From positions 7,860,001 through 7,924,000 of the forward strand of contig NZ_CP050440.1 in assembly GCF_011769525.1 (NCBI RefSeq): DNA of 64,000 bases, written 5' to 3'. This document shows positions 1 through 8,379 of the stretch, in pieces. The translations under genes were made by a program, and so were the position numbers. The notes below the pieces were generated by a model. The model ran no database searches and was not told the origin of the DNA. It saw nothing but the letters and a program-made list of their open reading frames with translations. Origin of the DNA: Tolypothrix sp. PCC 7910. Lineage in GTDB: Bacteria; Cyanobacteriota; Cyanobacteriia; Cyanobacteriales; Nostocaceae. Position 1 is the stretch's first letter; each line of letters begins with the position of its first letter.

Positions 1-948
1 CCTAATTCATTTTTACTTTGCTTCAAGCCATACTCAACCCAAGTTCTTAATCCATAAAAGTTGCCTACATCTCTTGGTGTAATGTCTGGATACTTACTCA
101 TGACATACCAAGTAGTGTTATCAGGTAAATTCTCACTATCTGTGGTAATCTGCCAATATCTTTTTTCTTGTCGTTTGCCGTGAATTATTTCTCTAATAAA
201 TCGATTTTCACTTCTAAGGTCTGAAAATACTCTTTTAAACTTGTGCCACTTTAAATATTGAGTATGTTGTCTCGGAAGTAAATCCACATCATGGTTTTAG
301 CGAATCGCCACTATATAGTTTAGATTCATTTCATCTAACACAGATATGAAGTTAGTTCCACTTTCTCCATACAAACTGTCTGCCAGTACTAAGTTAAATT
401 TAAAGCCCATTGACTTGAGCTTTCGCATTAGAATTGCTGCTATTTGTGGCTTGGTTAGGTATTTATCTTCTGGCTTTAATCTTTCACGAGGCTTATATAT
501 TTCAAATAGCAGTGGAAAAGTCATACCGCAGAATACGCCATACGCTGTTACTGCCACAATTCCATTCTCTACTTTTCCTAAGTTTCCTATATATTGCCGT
601 TTTACGTAATCTGTTTTATTCCCTTTCTTTCTGTCTCCTGTTTCATCAATAATTAGAATGATTGGTCTGCCTTTTAGCACTTGTAAAATTAGTTCTAATC
701 GCAACACTCTGAACTTTTCTATATTCCAAGGTGATGTAGTTAAAAAATGATGCAACCCTTGCTGGTTATCTAATCCTACAATTTTTGCTATTACTGCAAC
801 GGGTTTTCCGTTTTAGCTCAGAAACACAGCCTACATGAAGATATTTAAAAGCCTCAAAACTCCTAACATCTGGAAACAGGCTTTTATACCACTGGCAATA
901 TTCGTCCACAAATTTGACTGTAGGTGCGGCTGGACGGGGCTGTACCAT
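1..948 (-). pseudogene. IS701-family DDE transposase, broken and partial
   Basis: Read from 948 leftwards, the N-terminus (MVQPRPAAPTVKFVDEYCQW, then VRSFEAFKYLHVG) is typical of cyanobacterial IS701 transposases. The frame is lost near 800-806: after SELKRKT the protein continues in another frame with AVIAKIVGLDNQQGLHHFLT. The second frame carries IILIIDETGDRKKG and LVLADSLYGESG, which fit the DDE catalytic core. It then hits TAA at 297-299, where the family reads R-S-N-H; a TCA to TAA change would explain it. Past the stop the frame stays open to base 1 (HDVDLLPRQ, WYVMSKYPDITPRDVGNFYG). One frameshift plus one nonsense codon mean that it is not functional as read. Confidence 0.85.
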
Positions 949-1020
949 ACTCTGTGTCTTGGTTCTAGCGTTTTTACATTATTATACTACTGCCAGAGTG
1001 ACAAAACAGGGATATTTAGG
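1..1020 (-). mobile_element. IS701-like insertion sequence, decayed, cut by the window edge
   Basis: A leftward IS701-family transposase remnant occupies this stretch and runs off base 1. Its outer end is placed near 1020 because there the hsdM reading frame loses its family resemblance and the leader of the transposase begins. The other end and any target duplication are outside the window. The boundary is approximate, to about 15 bp. Confidence 0.6.
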
Positions 1021-1197
1021 GTCAATGGTGGAACGTTTACCCAAAGGCGGGGGAAGTTGGTTTTGTTCTTCAACCATCTTCAGGAACAGCAAATAGGTAA
1101 GCTGTTCTACATAGTCACTGTAGCTAACGCCGTCATCACGGAGGACGTTGCAGTAATTCCAGAGTTTTTGAACGATGGTTGAGGATTCGTTAGCCAT
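1021..1197 (-). pseudogene. hsdM: HsdM N-terminal fragment (type I restriction methyltransferase), interrupted by the IS
   Basis: From an ATG at 1197 the minus strand encodes MANESSTIVQKLWNYCNVLR followed by DDGVSY and YVEQLTYLLFLKM. This is the characteristic start of HsdM, the N6-adenine methyltransferase subunit of type I restriction-modification systems. Only about 58 residues remain before the frame runs into IS701-like sequence near 1020 and stops at 982. The catalytic methyltransferase domain (NPPF motif) is absent, so the protein cannot methylate DNA. The remainder may lie beyond base 1 on the far side of the insertion. It is divergent from the NACHT gene at 1512. Confidence 0.7.
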
Positions 1198-1511
1198 TTA
1201 CTGATGCTACAGGGAGTTTTACTAGTAACGAAGAATTATATATTTTTGAGATGGCGATCGCGGCGAAGACAGGCTCAAATTAATGATTCAGTTGCTCACT
1301 TGTAGCCATAATGCCAGCTTCACTCTTTGTATAACTGAATAAATCCATCGCTGCGAAAAATCCCAAAGTTTGACTATATTACAGTTATTAGGTGTAATTT
1401 TTCGATAATGCTTGAGAAAGTATAAAATAAAACTTTTTTTGGCGGTATATCATTTGTAATAGTAATTAACCCTTAGTTAGCAAGATAGCTCTGTGCTTTC
1501 GGAGTATCCTA
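1198..1511. other. Divergent intergenic region upstream of the NACHT-WD40 gene
   Basis: These 314 bases separate the hsdM remnant from the NACHT-WD40 gene. They are AT-rich, contain one GCGATCGC site at 1255-1262, and should hold the promoters of both genes. No convincing sigma70 box pair, palindrome or small gene was recognised. Confidence 0.4.
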
Positions 1512-4500
1512 ATGAGTTTGATTAACCTGGATTTGGTCTTCAGCGCAATTACTGGTATTGCCAATCCTTTAATTAAAGAAAAAATTCTGCGTAGTGAGAC
1601 AGTAATTAAGTTACTCCAGCAATTTAATCTTGACCCAGAGCATCCGCCTGCTGATTTTAGTGGTGTTTACGCCTATGCGTTAGTAGAGTACGGTGTAGGT
1701 AAACCAAAACCATTGCTGGAATTATTCCGACAAGAAGCAGTTAAACAAGCTTTTCGCACAGCATTAGACCACAATAACCCCTCAATTCTGCTTTCTGAGG
1801 TTGATGCTTTTCTCAATGCCTATACATTGGGCGATGATATCAGAAGTTTGGAACTTGATATCAGGCGAGAGGTGGCTGAATTCGCGACGGTATTTATTGA
1901 AGTCGCGAAACGTAGCCGCACACCTGCTGATGTGTTGATGAACCAGAAAATTGGTTCTCTACATAAAAGGATTGCAAGTATCCAAGAACAACTGGAAAGA
2001 TTGCCGACTTTGGAGGGAATTCGCACAGAAATAGCAAGGTTGGCAGTAGATAATTATCCCGCACTACCCCCAAGTGCAACCGAAAACCAATGTAGAGCGA
2101 TCGCCCTGGCTCAACAGATGCGAGGATGGTTTGAAACCTTGGGCTATGACTTTGAAAAATATGAAATCTGGGCAGAGGAATATTTTGAATGGATAATTCA
2201 GATTCCAGTACGTCGCAGTTATGACCGCATTCTTATACGTGGTGTTGCTGGAGAAATTGGACTAAGTGATGTCATGGCATTGCGTTCCTCAGTTGAAGCG
2301 CAAAAAACTGATGAAGGATGGTTAGTAACTACCCGCCGGATTTCCCGCGCTGCAAGGGATGAAGTCAAAAAGGAAGCAAATCGTCATCTTGATTGTTTCA
2401 CTTTTGATGAACTAATTGACTTGGATGCCGACTTTAATGCCTATCTTGACTGGTTAGAAGCAGAAATCAAACGCCGAAAAATTGATACTAAGTATGTACC
2501 CCTTGCTTGTACAAAAGAAGAAATTGACCCAATTACTAAGCAGCGAATCGGGATGAGTCGATATGACGAAGAAGATGGCTGGATTGATGGCTATATTGAC
2601 TTGTGGCTTGATGACCCTGCAAAAGAGCATATTTCCATTCTGGGAGAATTTGGTACAGGTAAAACTTGGTTTGTCTTTCACTATGCTTGGACTGCACTGC
2701 AACGTTACCGCGATGCCCAAAAACGTGGTGTTGAACGTCCCCGTCTGCCTTTAGTAATTACCTTGCGTGACTTTGCCAAGGCGCTAAATGTGGAGAATGT
2801 TTTGGCAGGATTCTTTTTTACCCAACATAATATCCGCATCAACAGCGAAGTTTTTGACCAACTCAACCGCATGGGTAAATTGCTGCTAATTTTCGATGGT
2901 TTTGATGAAATGGCAGCAAAAGTTGATCGTCAACAAATGATTAACAACTTCTGGGAACTGGCAAAGGTGGTTGTTCCCGGTGCTAAAGTTATCCTCACCT
3001 GTCGGACTGAGCATTTCCCAGAGGCGAAAGAAGGACGCGCTTTACTAAATGCAGAATTGCAAGCATCGACTAAAAAATTAACCGGAGAAACACCGCAATT
3101 TGAAGTTTTAGAACTAGAAAAATTCAACGATGAGCAAATTCGGCAGGTGTTGTCATACCAAGCTGAAGCTGCGACAGTTGAACAAGTCTTGAGCAATCCG
3201 CAATTATTAGACTTAGCCCGTCGTCCAGTGATGACCGATTTAATCTTAGAAGCATTGCCAGATATTGAAGTGGGTAAACCCGTGGATATGTCACGGGTTT
3301 ATCTGTATGCAGTGCGGCGCAAGATGGAACGAGACATCAAAGCAGAACGTACTTTTACTTCTTTGGCAGATAAACTGTACTTTTTGTGCGAACTTTCTTG
3401 GGAAATGCTCTCTACTGACCAAATGAGCTTGAATTATCGGCTTTTCCCAGAACGCATTCGCCGCTTATTTGGTTTTAGTGTTCAAGAAGAGAAGGATTTA
3501 GATCACTGGCATTATGACATGATGGCGCAGACGATGCTTGTCCGCAATGCTGATGGTGATTATACTCCCGCCCATAGATCTCTACTAGAGTTTTTTGTGG
3601 CGTATAAATTTGCCGCAGAGTTAGGGGCGTTAGCTAGCGATTTTACAGAATTAGCCCAAGCGCGATCGCTTGTAGATAAAACTGTCGCGCCTGCTGATTA
3701 TACTTGGTCTGGTTATTTTTCACGTCAAGGGAGTGGGGAGGCGATGCCTGCGGCAACCCCTTTGGGGAACGCACCACTAAGAGAATTTACAAGTGAGTCA
3801 TTAGATAAGTTAAAAGAGACTTTTGGCAAAGCGCTACTCACAAAAGTCGTAATGGATCTGTTTTTGCCGATGTTAGCTAACAAAGATTCTCTGATTAATG
3901 TTATTGAAGCGACGCGGCATAAAACTGAGGATGAAGTGGGTTATTTAGGGGGCAATGCAGGAAGAGTTTTATTAAATGTGGATCAAACCGCATTGGAAGC
4001 AAAAGACCTCAGTTATACGGTCATTAAAGGTGTAGATTTTACCAATGCCAGCCTGCGTTATGTAGATTTTACTAAGGCTAATGTCAAAGACTCCCTGTTT
4101 GCTAAAGTCTTGGGCAGTGTTCGTTCTGTGGCATTCAGCCCAGATGGCAAATTTTTGGCTACAGGTGATAACTATGGTGCAATTCGTTTATGGCAAGTTG
4201 CTGATGGTAAAGAACTTTTGTTATGTAAAGGGCACAGTAATAGGGTTAACTCTGTTGCCTTTAGTCAAGACGGAAAAACATTAGCTAGTGGTGAATATCA
4301 AACAATTACGCTTTGGGATATTGCTACAGGTAAAAGCTTAAAAATTTTTCAGGGGCATACTGGTTGGGTGCAGTCATTATGCTTTAGTCGGGATGGTATA
4401 TCCTTGGCTAGTGGATCTAGAGACCAAACAGTGAAGCTTTGGAATATTCATACAGGTGAATGCCTAAAAAGTTATCAAGGGCATACTGATTGGGTAAATT

Positions 4501-5966
4501 CAGTTGCATTCAACTTTCAAGGTAATCTTCTAGTTAGTGGTAGTTCTGACCAAATGGTGAAACTCTGGAATATTCATACTGATGAATGCCTAAAAACATG
4601 GCAAGCCCACATTGATGGAGTATTCTCTGTTGCCTTCACTTCTCAAGGTACTTATATAGCTAGTAGTGGTGGAGATCAAACTGTAAAACTTTGGGATGCT
4701 TTGACAGGTGAATGTTTGAAAAATTTTCAAGGACATACCAGTTCGGTATACTCATTCGCTTTTAGTCCAGACGAGGCAATCTTAGTCAGTGGTGGTTATG
4801 ACCAACAAATTAGGATCTGGGATATTCACGCTAACAAATGTATTAAAATATTAGATGGGCATACTGACTGGGTAATGTCAGTTGCCTTCAGTCCAGATGG
4901 CACAACCTTGGCTAGTGGATCTGGAGATCAGACAATTAAGCTTTGGAATACCCAAAAAGGTGAATGCCTCAAAACTCTACAAGCGTATACACGTTATGTA
5001 CATTCAGTTAGATTTAGCCCAAATGGTAAAACTTTAGTTAGCGGTGGTGGAGACCAAACGGTAAAAATTTGGGATGTCAATACAGGTAAATGTATCAAAA
5101 TTTGCCAAGGACATAGCAGTTCAGTGTGGTCTGTTGCCTTTAGTCCAGATGGTACAGCCATAGCCAGTGCAGCCAGAGACCAAACGGTAAAAATTTGGGA
5201 TGTCAATACAGGTAAATGTATCAAAACTTGCCAAGGACATAGCAGTTCAGTATGGTCAATTGCATTTAGCCCAAATGGCACTATTCTTGCTAGTGGTAGT
5301 CATGACCAAATGGTGAAGCTTTGGGATATCCATACAGGTGAATGCCTCAAAACTTTGCAGGGACATACTCAATGGATACGCTCAGTTGCTTTCAGTTGTG
5401 ATGGTACAGTTGTAGCCAGCGGTAGTAGAGACCAGACGATAAAACTATGGAATATTCATACAGGTAAATGCCTCAAAACTTTGCTTGGTCATACTGATGC
5501 CGTGTTCTCAATAGCTTTCAGTCCTGAAGGAACAACCTTGGCTAGTGGTAGTGGTGACAAAACATTAAAGCTTTGGGAAATTCATACAGGTGAATGCCTC
5601 AAAACCTTTAATCATGGCAGTGTGGTGTTGTCAGTGGCTTTTAGCCCAGATGGAAGAATTCTGGCGAGTGGTGGTAGAAATCAAATGGTAACGCTTTGGA
5701 ATTTGCGTACAGATAGAAACCTGAAAACTTTACAAGGACATACAAGTCAAGTAGTTTCAGTTACCTTCAGCCCAGATGGTGCAACTCTTGCCAGTAGTAG
5801 TGAAGACGGAACTATTAAGATTTGGAATGTCCAGACTGGTGAATGCCTAAAAACTTTGAGAGGTACACCACCTTACGAACGCATGAACATCACGGGCATC
5901 AAAGGCTTAACCGAAGCTGAAAAAGCCACACTTAAAGCATTAGGTGCGGTGGAAGATGGAGAATAA
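1512..5966 (+). CDS. NACHT-domain STAND NTPase with 14 WD40 repeats
   Basis: This 1484-residue signal-transducing NTPase has the layout of a prokaryotic NLR-like sensor. Residues 1-180 are helical and unrecognised. Residues 190-330 contain YDRILIRGVAGEIGLSDV and EGWLVTTRRIS, possibly a nuclease-like fold. The NACHT domain has its P-loop GEFGTGKTW near residues 378-386 and Walker B LLLIFDGFDEM near 457-467. Residues 823-865 hold pentapeptide-like repeats (VDFTNASLRYVDFTKA). Fourteen WD40 repeats of 41-42 residues run from about 868 to 1450, enough for two seven-bladed propellers, and a short tail ends VEDGE. NACHT proteins of this type oligomerise when the repeat domain senses a ligand; many act in phage defence. 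Its ligand and effector activity are unknown. In-frame dispersed-repeat sequence lies at about 3731-3775. Confidence 0.92.
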   Translation: MSLINLDLVFSAITGIANPLIKEKILRSETVIKLLQQFNLDPEHPPADFSGVYAYALVEYGVGKPKPLLELFRQEAVKQAFRTALDHNNPSILLSEVDAFLNAYTLGDDIRSLELDIRREVAEFATVFIEVAKRSRTPADVLMNQKIGSLHKRIASIQEQLERLPTLEGIRTEIARLAVDNYPALPPSATENQCRAIALAQQMRGWFETLGYDFEKYEIWAEEYFEWIIQIPVRRSYDRILIRGVAGEIGLSDVMALRSSVEAQKTDEGWLVTTRRISRAARDEVKKEANRHLDCFTFDELIDLDADFNAYLDWLEAEIKRRKIDTKYVPLACTKEEIDPITKQRIGMSRYDEEDGWIDGYIDLWLDDPAKEHISILGEFGTGKTWFVFHYAWTALQRYRDAQKRGVERPRLPLVITLRDFAKALNVENVLAGFFFTQHNIRINSEVFDQLNRMGKLLLIFDGFDEMAAKVDRQQMINNFWELAKVVVPGAKVILTCRTEHFPEAKEGRALLNAELQASTKKLTGETPQFEVLELEKFNDEQIRQVLSYQAEAATVEQVLSNPQLLDLARRPVMTDLILEALPDIEVGKPVDMSRVYLYAVRRKMERDIKAERTFTSLADKLYFLCELSWEMLSTDQMSLNYRLFPERIRRLFGFSVQEEKDLDHWHYDMMAQTMLVRNADGDYTPAHRSLLEFFVAYKFAAELGALASDFTELAQARSLVDKTVAPADYTWSGYFSRQGSGEAMPAATPLGNAPLREFTSESLDKLKETFGKALLTKVVMDLFLPMLANKDSLINVIEATRHKTEDEVGYLGGNAGRVLLNVDQTALEAKDLSYTVIKGVDFTNASLRYVDFTKANVKDSLFAKVLGSVRSVAFSPDGKFLATGDNYGAIRLWQVADGKELLLCKGHSNRVNSVAFSQDGKTLASGEYQTITLWDIATGKSLKIFQGHTGWVQSLCFSRDGISLASGSRDQTVKLWNIHTGECLKSYQGHTDWVNSVAFNFQGNLLVSGSSDQMVKLWNIHTDECLKTWQAHIDGVFSVAFTSQGTYIASSGGDQTVKLWDALTGECLKNFQGHTSSVYSFAFSPDEAILVSGGYDQQIRIWDIHANKCIKILDGHTDWVMSVAFSPDGTTLASGSGDQTIKLWNTQKGECLKTLQAYTRYVHSVRFSPNGKTLVSGGGDQTVKIWDVNTGKCIKICQGHSSSVWSVAFSPDGTAIASAARDQTVKIWDVNTGKCIKTCQGHSSSVWSIAFSPNGTILASGSHDQMVKLWDIHTGECLKTLQGHTQWIRSVAFSCDGTVVASGSRDQTIKLWNIHTGKCLKTLLGHTDAVFSIAFSPEGTTLASGSGDKTLKLWEIHTGECLKTFNHGSVVLSVAFSPDGRILASGGRNQMVTLWNLRTDRNLKTLQGHTSQVVSVTFSPDGATLASSSEDGTIKIWNVQTGECLKTLRGTPPYERMNITGIKGLTEAEKATLKALGAVEDGE
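3731..3775. repeat. Dispersed cyanobacterial repeat inside the NACHT reading frame
   Basis: A segment containing GGCGATGCCTGCGGC and CCCCTTTGGGGAACGC lies within the coding sequence and translates as GEAMPAATPLGNA. Its GC-rich composition and the local palindrome CCCCTTTGGGG are unlike the flanking coding DNA. The same kind of sequence occurs between genes in this window (near 29330). It falls between the NACHT region and the pentapeptide-like segment, a place likely to tolerate a linker insertion. Confidence 0.55.
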
Positions 5967-6045
5967 ATCTGGAACGATAAATTAAGCTATGTTTAGACGA
6001 TCGCACCACCCACGCCTTTACACTAATAAAGTAAGAGCGATCGCA

Positions 6046-6333
6046 TTACCAATTCTGATAAGTCTTGAATGTATGATCGCATGAGTAAACCTCTTCCTCT
6101 TCGCCATACTGTGTTGGTGCTTCACCATGAATCTCAAGAATTTTGGGCTTTTTCATTTTGGGATTAGCAGGTTCAATTTTTTCTAGCTGCAAATCAAACG
6201 CCCACTCATCCAGTAAATCAAAGATAAATTGCAGATGATTTCCTGTTTTTAGTGGTAATTCACCCAAGCGAAAATCGCTGGTGTTTCCGGGAATATACAC
6301 AATCAATATCTCTAAAATCAGCAATAGAAACAA
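6046..6333 (-). pseudogene. pRiA4b ORF-3-like protein, truncated
   Basis: The minus strand encodes about 95 residues, opened by TTG at 6333, including LKTGNHLQFIFDLLDEWAFD, LQLEKIEP and LEIHGEAPTQYGEEEE. This resembles the central and C-terminal part of the plasmid pRiA4b ORF-3-like family, whose usual motif is YLFDYGDDWRFEV...GKAPKQYG. The family is normally 180 residues or more, and the N-terminal half is missing: an in-frame TAA lies upstream with no good start. It is probably a remnant. It lies beyond the 3' end of the leftward AAA-like gene. Confidence 0.5.
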
Positions 6334-6402
6334 GATATTAGATAAAGCTGTTGATAATTTATCAATGATAGCTGATGAACCTTATTTTCTTGTGAATTAT
6401 AT

Positions 6403-8376
6403 TTAATATTTTAAAATTGTCAGAGACAAACTGTAAGATAATGTTTGTTTGCGCTGATAACCCCATCTAGCCACTTCATCCTTATAATTATAACGGAATA
6501 TATTCTCTATTTGCTTGATTAACTGCATTTCTGAACTTTGGGGATTATCATATATTATATTATTTTCATCGGTGGCACGTAGAACTTTGATACTGCCGTC
6601 ATATCTAATTTCTACTTCTAACTTTAAGTTTTTTTGCTGCTGATTACTCAAAAGCGATGATACCAGAGTATTTGGTACTGAAATTATTTTATTATTTTCA
6701 AATAATCGAGGAGTAGCTACAGGAATTATCCTATCTTCGCTATTTATAAGTATTGTTGAATTAGGGATGATGCTGAATAATAAATCTGTTTTTAAATCAC
6801 TACTATTAAAATTTGTATTTTCAGGCAATTGATTAATTGTCCGTAAAATATAGTTATTATCAATATTTTTTTGTAAAAACAGAATCTGTAAAGTTAGAAT
6901 TATGGCAGGAATACCCAAAACTAGCATTAATAACTGAATATAAGTATTATTTTTATAAAAATTATAAATAGGTTGTTTTTTTGATTTGGAAAGGTTAGAT
7001 GATTTAACTCTGACATCTTTTCGGATGTTTGGTAATCTTTTGTCTGTATTTTCTTGTGCTTCTTTAACTTTTAAAGCACTAAAAATTTTATTTTCAAAAT
7101 TACTATTGTTTTTGCTAATGTTATTCGCTAGTAAGCTAGCGCAAAGAAATTCATAATCTACAAGACTTAATGACTTACCATCAGCCCACTGCCATGCTTT
7201 ATACAAAAATTCTTCTGGTAATAAGAATTGCGAATTATTCATTCGACCAGACTGTATCCATTCTTGTAGCTGTTCTGCATACGGACAGCCAAGCTTTTCT
7301 AATGTTCTAGTAATCCATTTCTGATTAAAAACAAATATGTAAAGTTGATTATATATTTTTAATCTACCTTGGTTTTCGACTAAACCAGATAGTAATAAAT
7401 CACTAGCTTCTTCGCTATTATCATATTTAACTACTTTTCCTTCCAAAATTTTTCTGTATAGATTAAGAAATCCGATTTTGTTCTTACTCTTCATTATTCG
7501 TTCACTAATTGTTCTCAAATGCTGTGGTTCGTCTTGAAATTCCCAATTTTCAATAATTCTTGATTTTACAACCTGCTCAACTGTGCGAGGGTTTTCTCGC
7601 TCTGATTCCTCAACCATAAACTGACACAACTTCTGCGTCAGGAAAGGTTGCCCTTCTGTCCACTTTAAAATTTCCTCCATAACCACTTGCGTGTTACTAA
7701 ATTTACCCTCTAAACCTAACTGTAATGGTTTTACCTCATGCAGTTGAAAGCCTTTGAGAGAGATAGCTTTACCAATATTAAACGGAGTTCTTTGCTTATC
7801 TTCTATTAGATTACTAGGCGATGCAACTCCCAATAAACAAAAAGTGAGGCGATTATATTCAGGATTATCAACACGCTGATTGTAACAGGAACGAATAAAA
7901 GCAAAAAAATAATCAGTAGAGAATTGCAGACTTAAAACACTATCAATTTCATCAATAAAAATAACGATATTCTCTTTAATTTCCCGCAGTAATATTTTTT
8001 CCAGAAAGTTACCAAATTTCATCAAAGATGAATTTAATTTATTCTTCTCCCACCACTGTTGAAAATCTATATCCAGGTCAAAGCTATCAATTAGCTTCAC
8101 AATCAAATCTGCATACCAATTTTCTTGCGTCGCGCTATGAATACTGACAGAAGATAAATCAATCGATGCACACTCCACACCAACTTCACGCAAGCGACTC
8201 ATTGTTCTCACCCGTAAGCTGGATTTTCCACTTTGTCTAGAATTAAGTACGTAACAAAACTTCCCTTGCCTTAGTGCTTCATACAGTTCATTATCTGCGT
8301 CTCGTGTCACATAGGTACTAGCATTTTCGGGCAAGCTTCCAGAAAAAATATATTCGTCGATATATTGCTCATCCAT
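6403..8376 (-). CDS. AAA-like ATPase domain protein with a C-terminal membrane segment
   Basis: This 657-residue protein starts with the cyanobacterial AAA-like (PF14516-type) ATPase region. The P-loop is at residues 44-53 (LNSRQSGKSS) and Walker B is NIVIFIDEIDSVL near 136-148. A winged-helix-like portion follows (EGQPFLTQKLCQFM, then LLLSGLV and YIFVFNQKW). Homologues often carry WD40 repeats after this region; here there is a hydrophobic span near residues 475-495 (LLMLVLGIPAIILTLQILFL) and a roughly 150-residue C-terminal domain that was not recognised. The start lies only 3 bases after the stop of the CHAT-AAA gene, so the two are almost certainly cotranscribed. A role as the membrane-anchored partner of the protease-like protein is an inference. 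Confidence 0.85.
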   Translation of the reverse strand: MDEQYIDEYIFSGSLPENASTYVTRDADNELYEALRQGKFCYVLNSRQSGKSSLRVRTMSRLREVGVECASIDLSSVSIHSATQENWYADLIVKLIDSFDLDIDFQQWWEKNKLNSSLMKFGNFLEKILLREIKENIVIFIDEIDSVLSLQFSTDYFFAFIRSCYNQRVDNPEYNRLTFCLLGVASPSNLIEDKQRTPFNIGKAISLKGFQLHEVKPLQLGLEGKFSNTQVVMEEILKWTEGQPFLTQKLCQFMVEESERENPRTVEQVVKSRIIENWEFQDEPQHLRTISERIMKSKNKIGFLNLYRKILEGKVVKYDNSEEASDLLLSGLVENQGRLKIYNQLYIFVFNQKWITRTLEKLGCPYAEQLQEWIQSGRMNNSQFLLPEEFLYKAWQWADGKSLSLVDYEFLCASLLANNISKNNSNFENKIFSALKVKEAQENTDKRLPNIRKDVRVKSSNLSKSKKQPIYNFYKNNTYIQLLMLVLGIPAIILTLQILFLQKNIDNNYILRTINQLPENTNFNSSDLKTDLLFSIIPNSTILINSEDRIIPVATPRLFENNKIISVPNTLVSSLLSNQQQKNLKLEVEIRYDGSIKVLRATDENNIIYDNPQSSEMQLIKQIENIFRYNYKDEVARWGYQRKQTLSYSLSLTILKY

Positions 8377-8379
8377 AAA

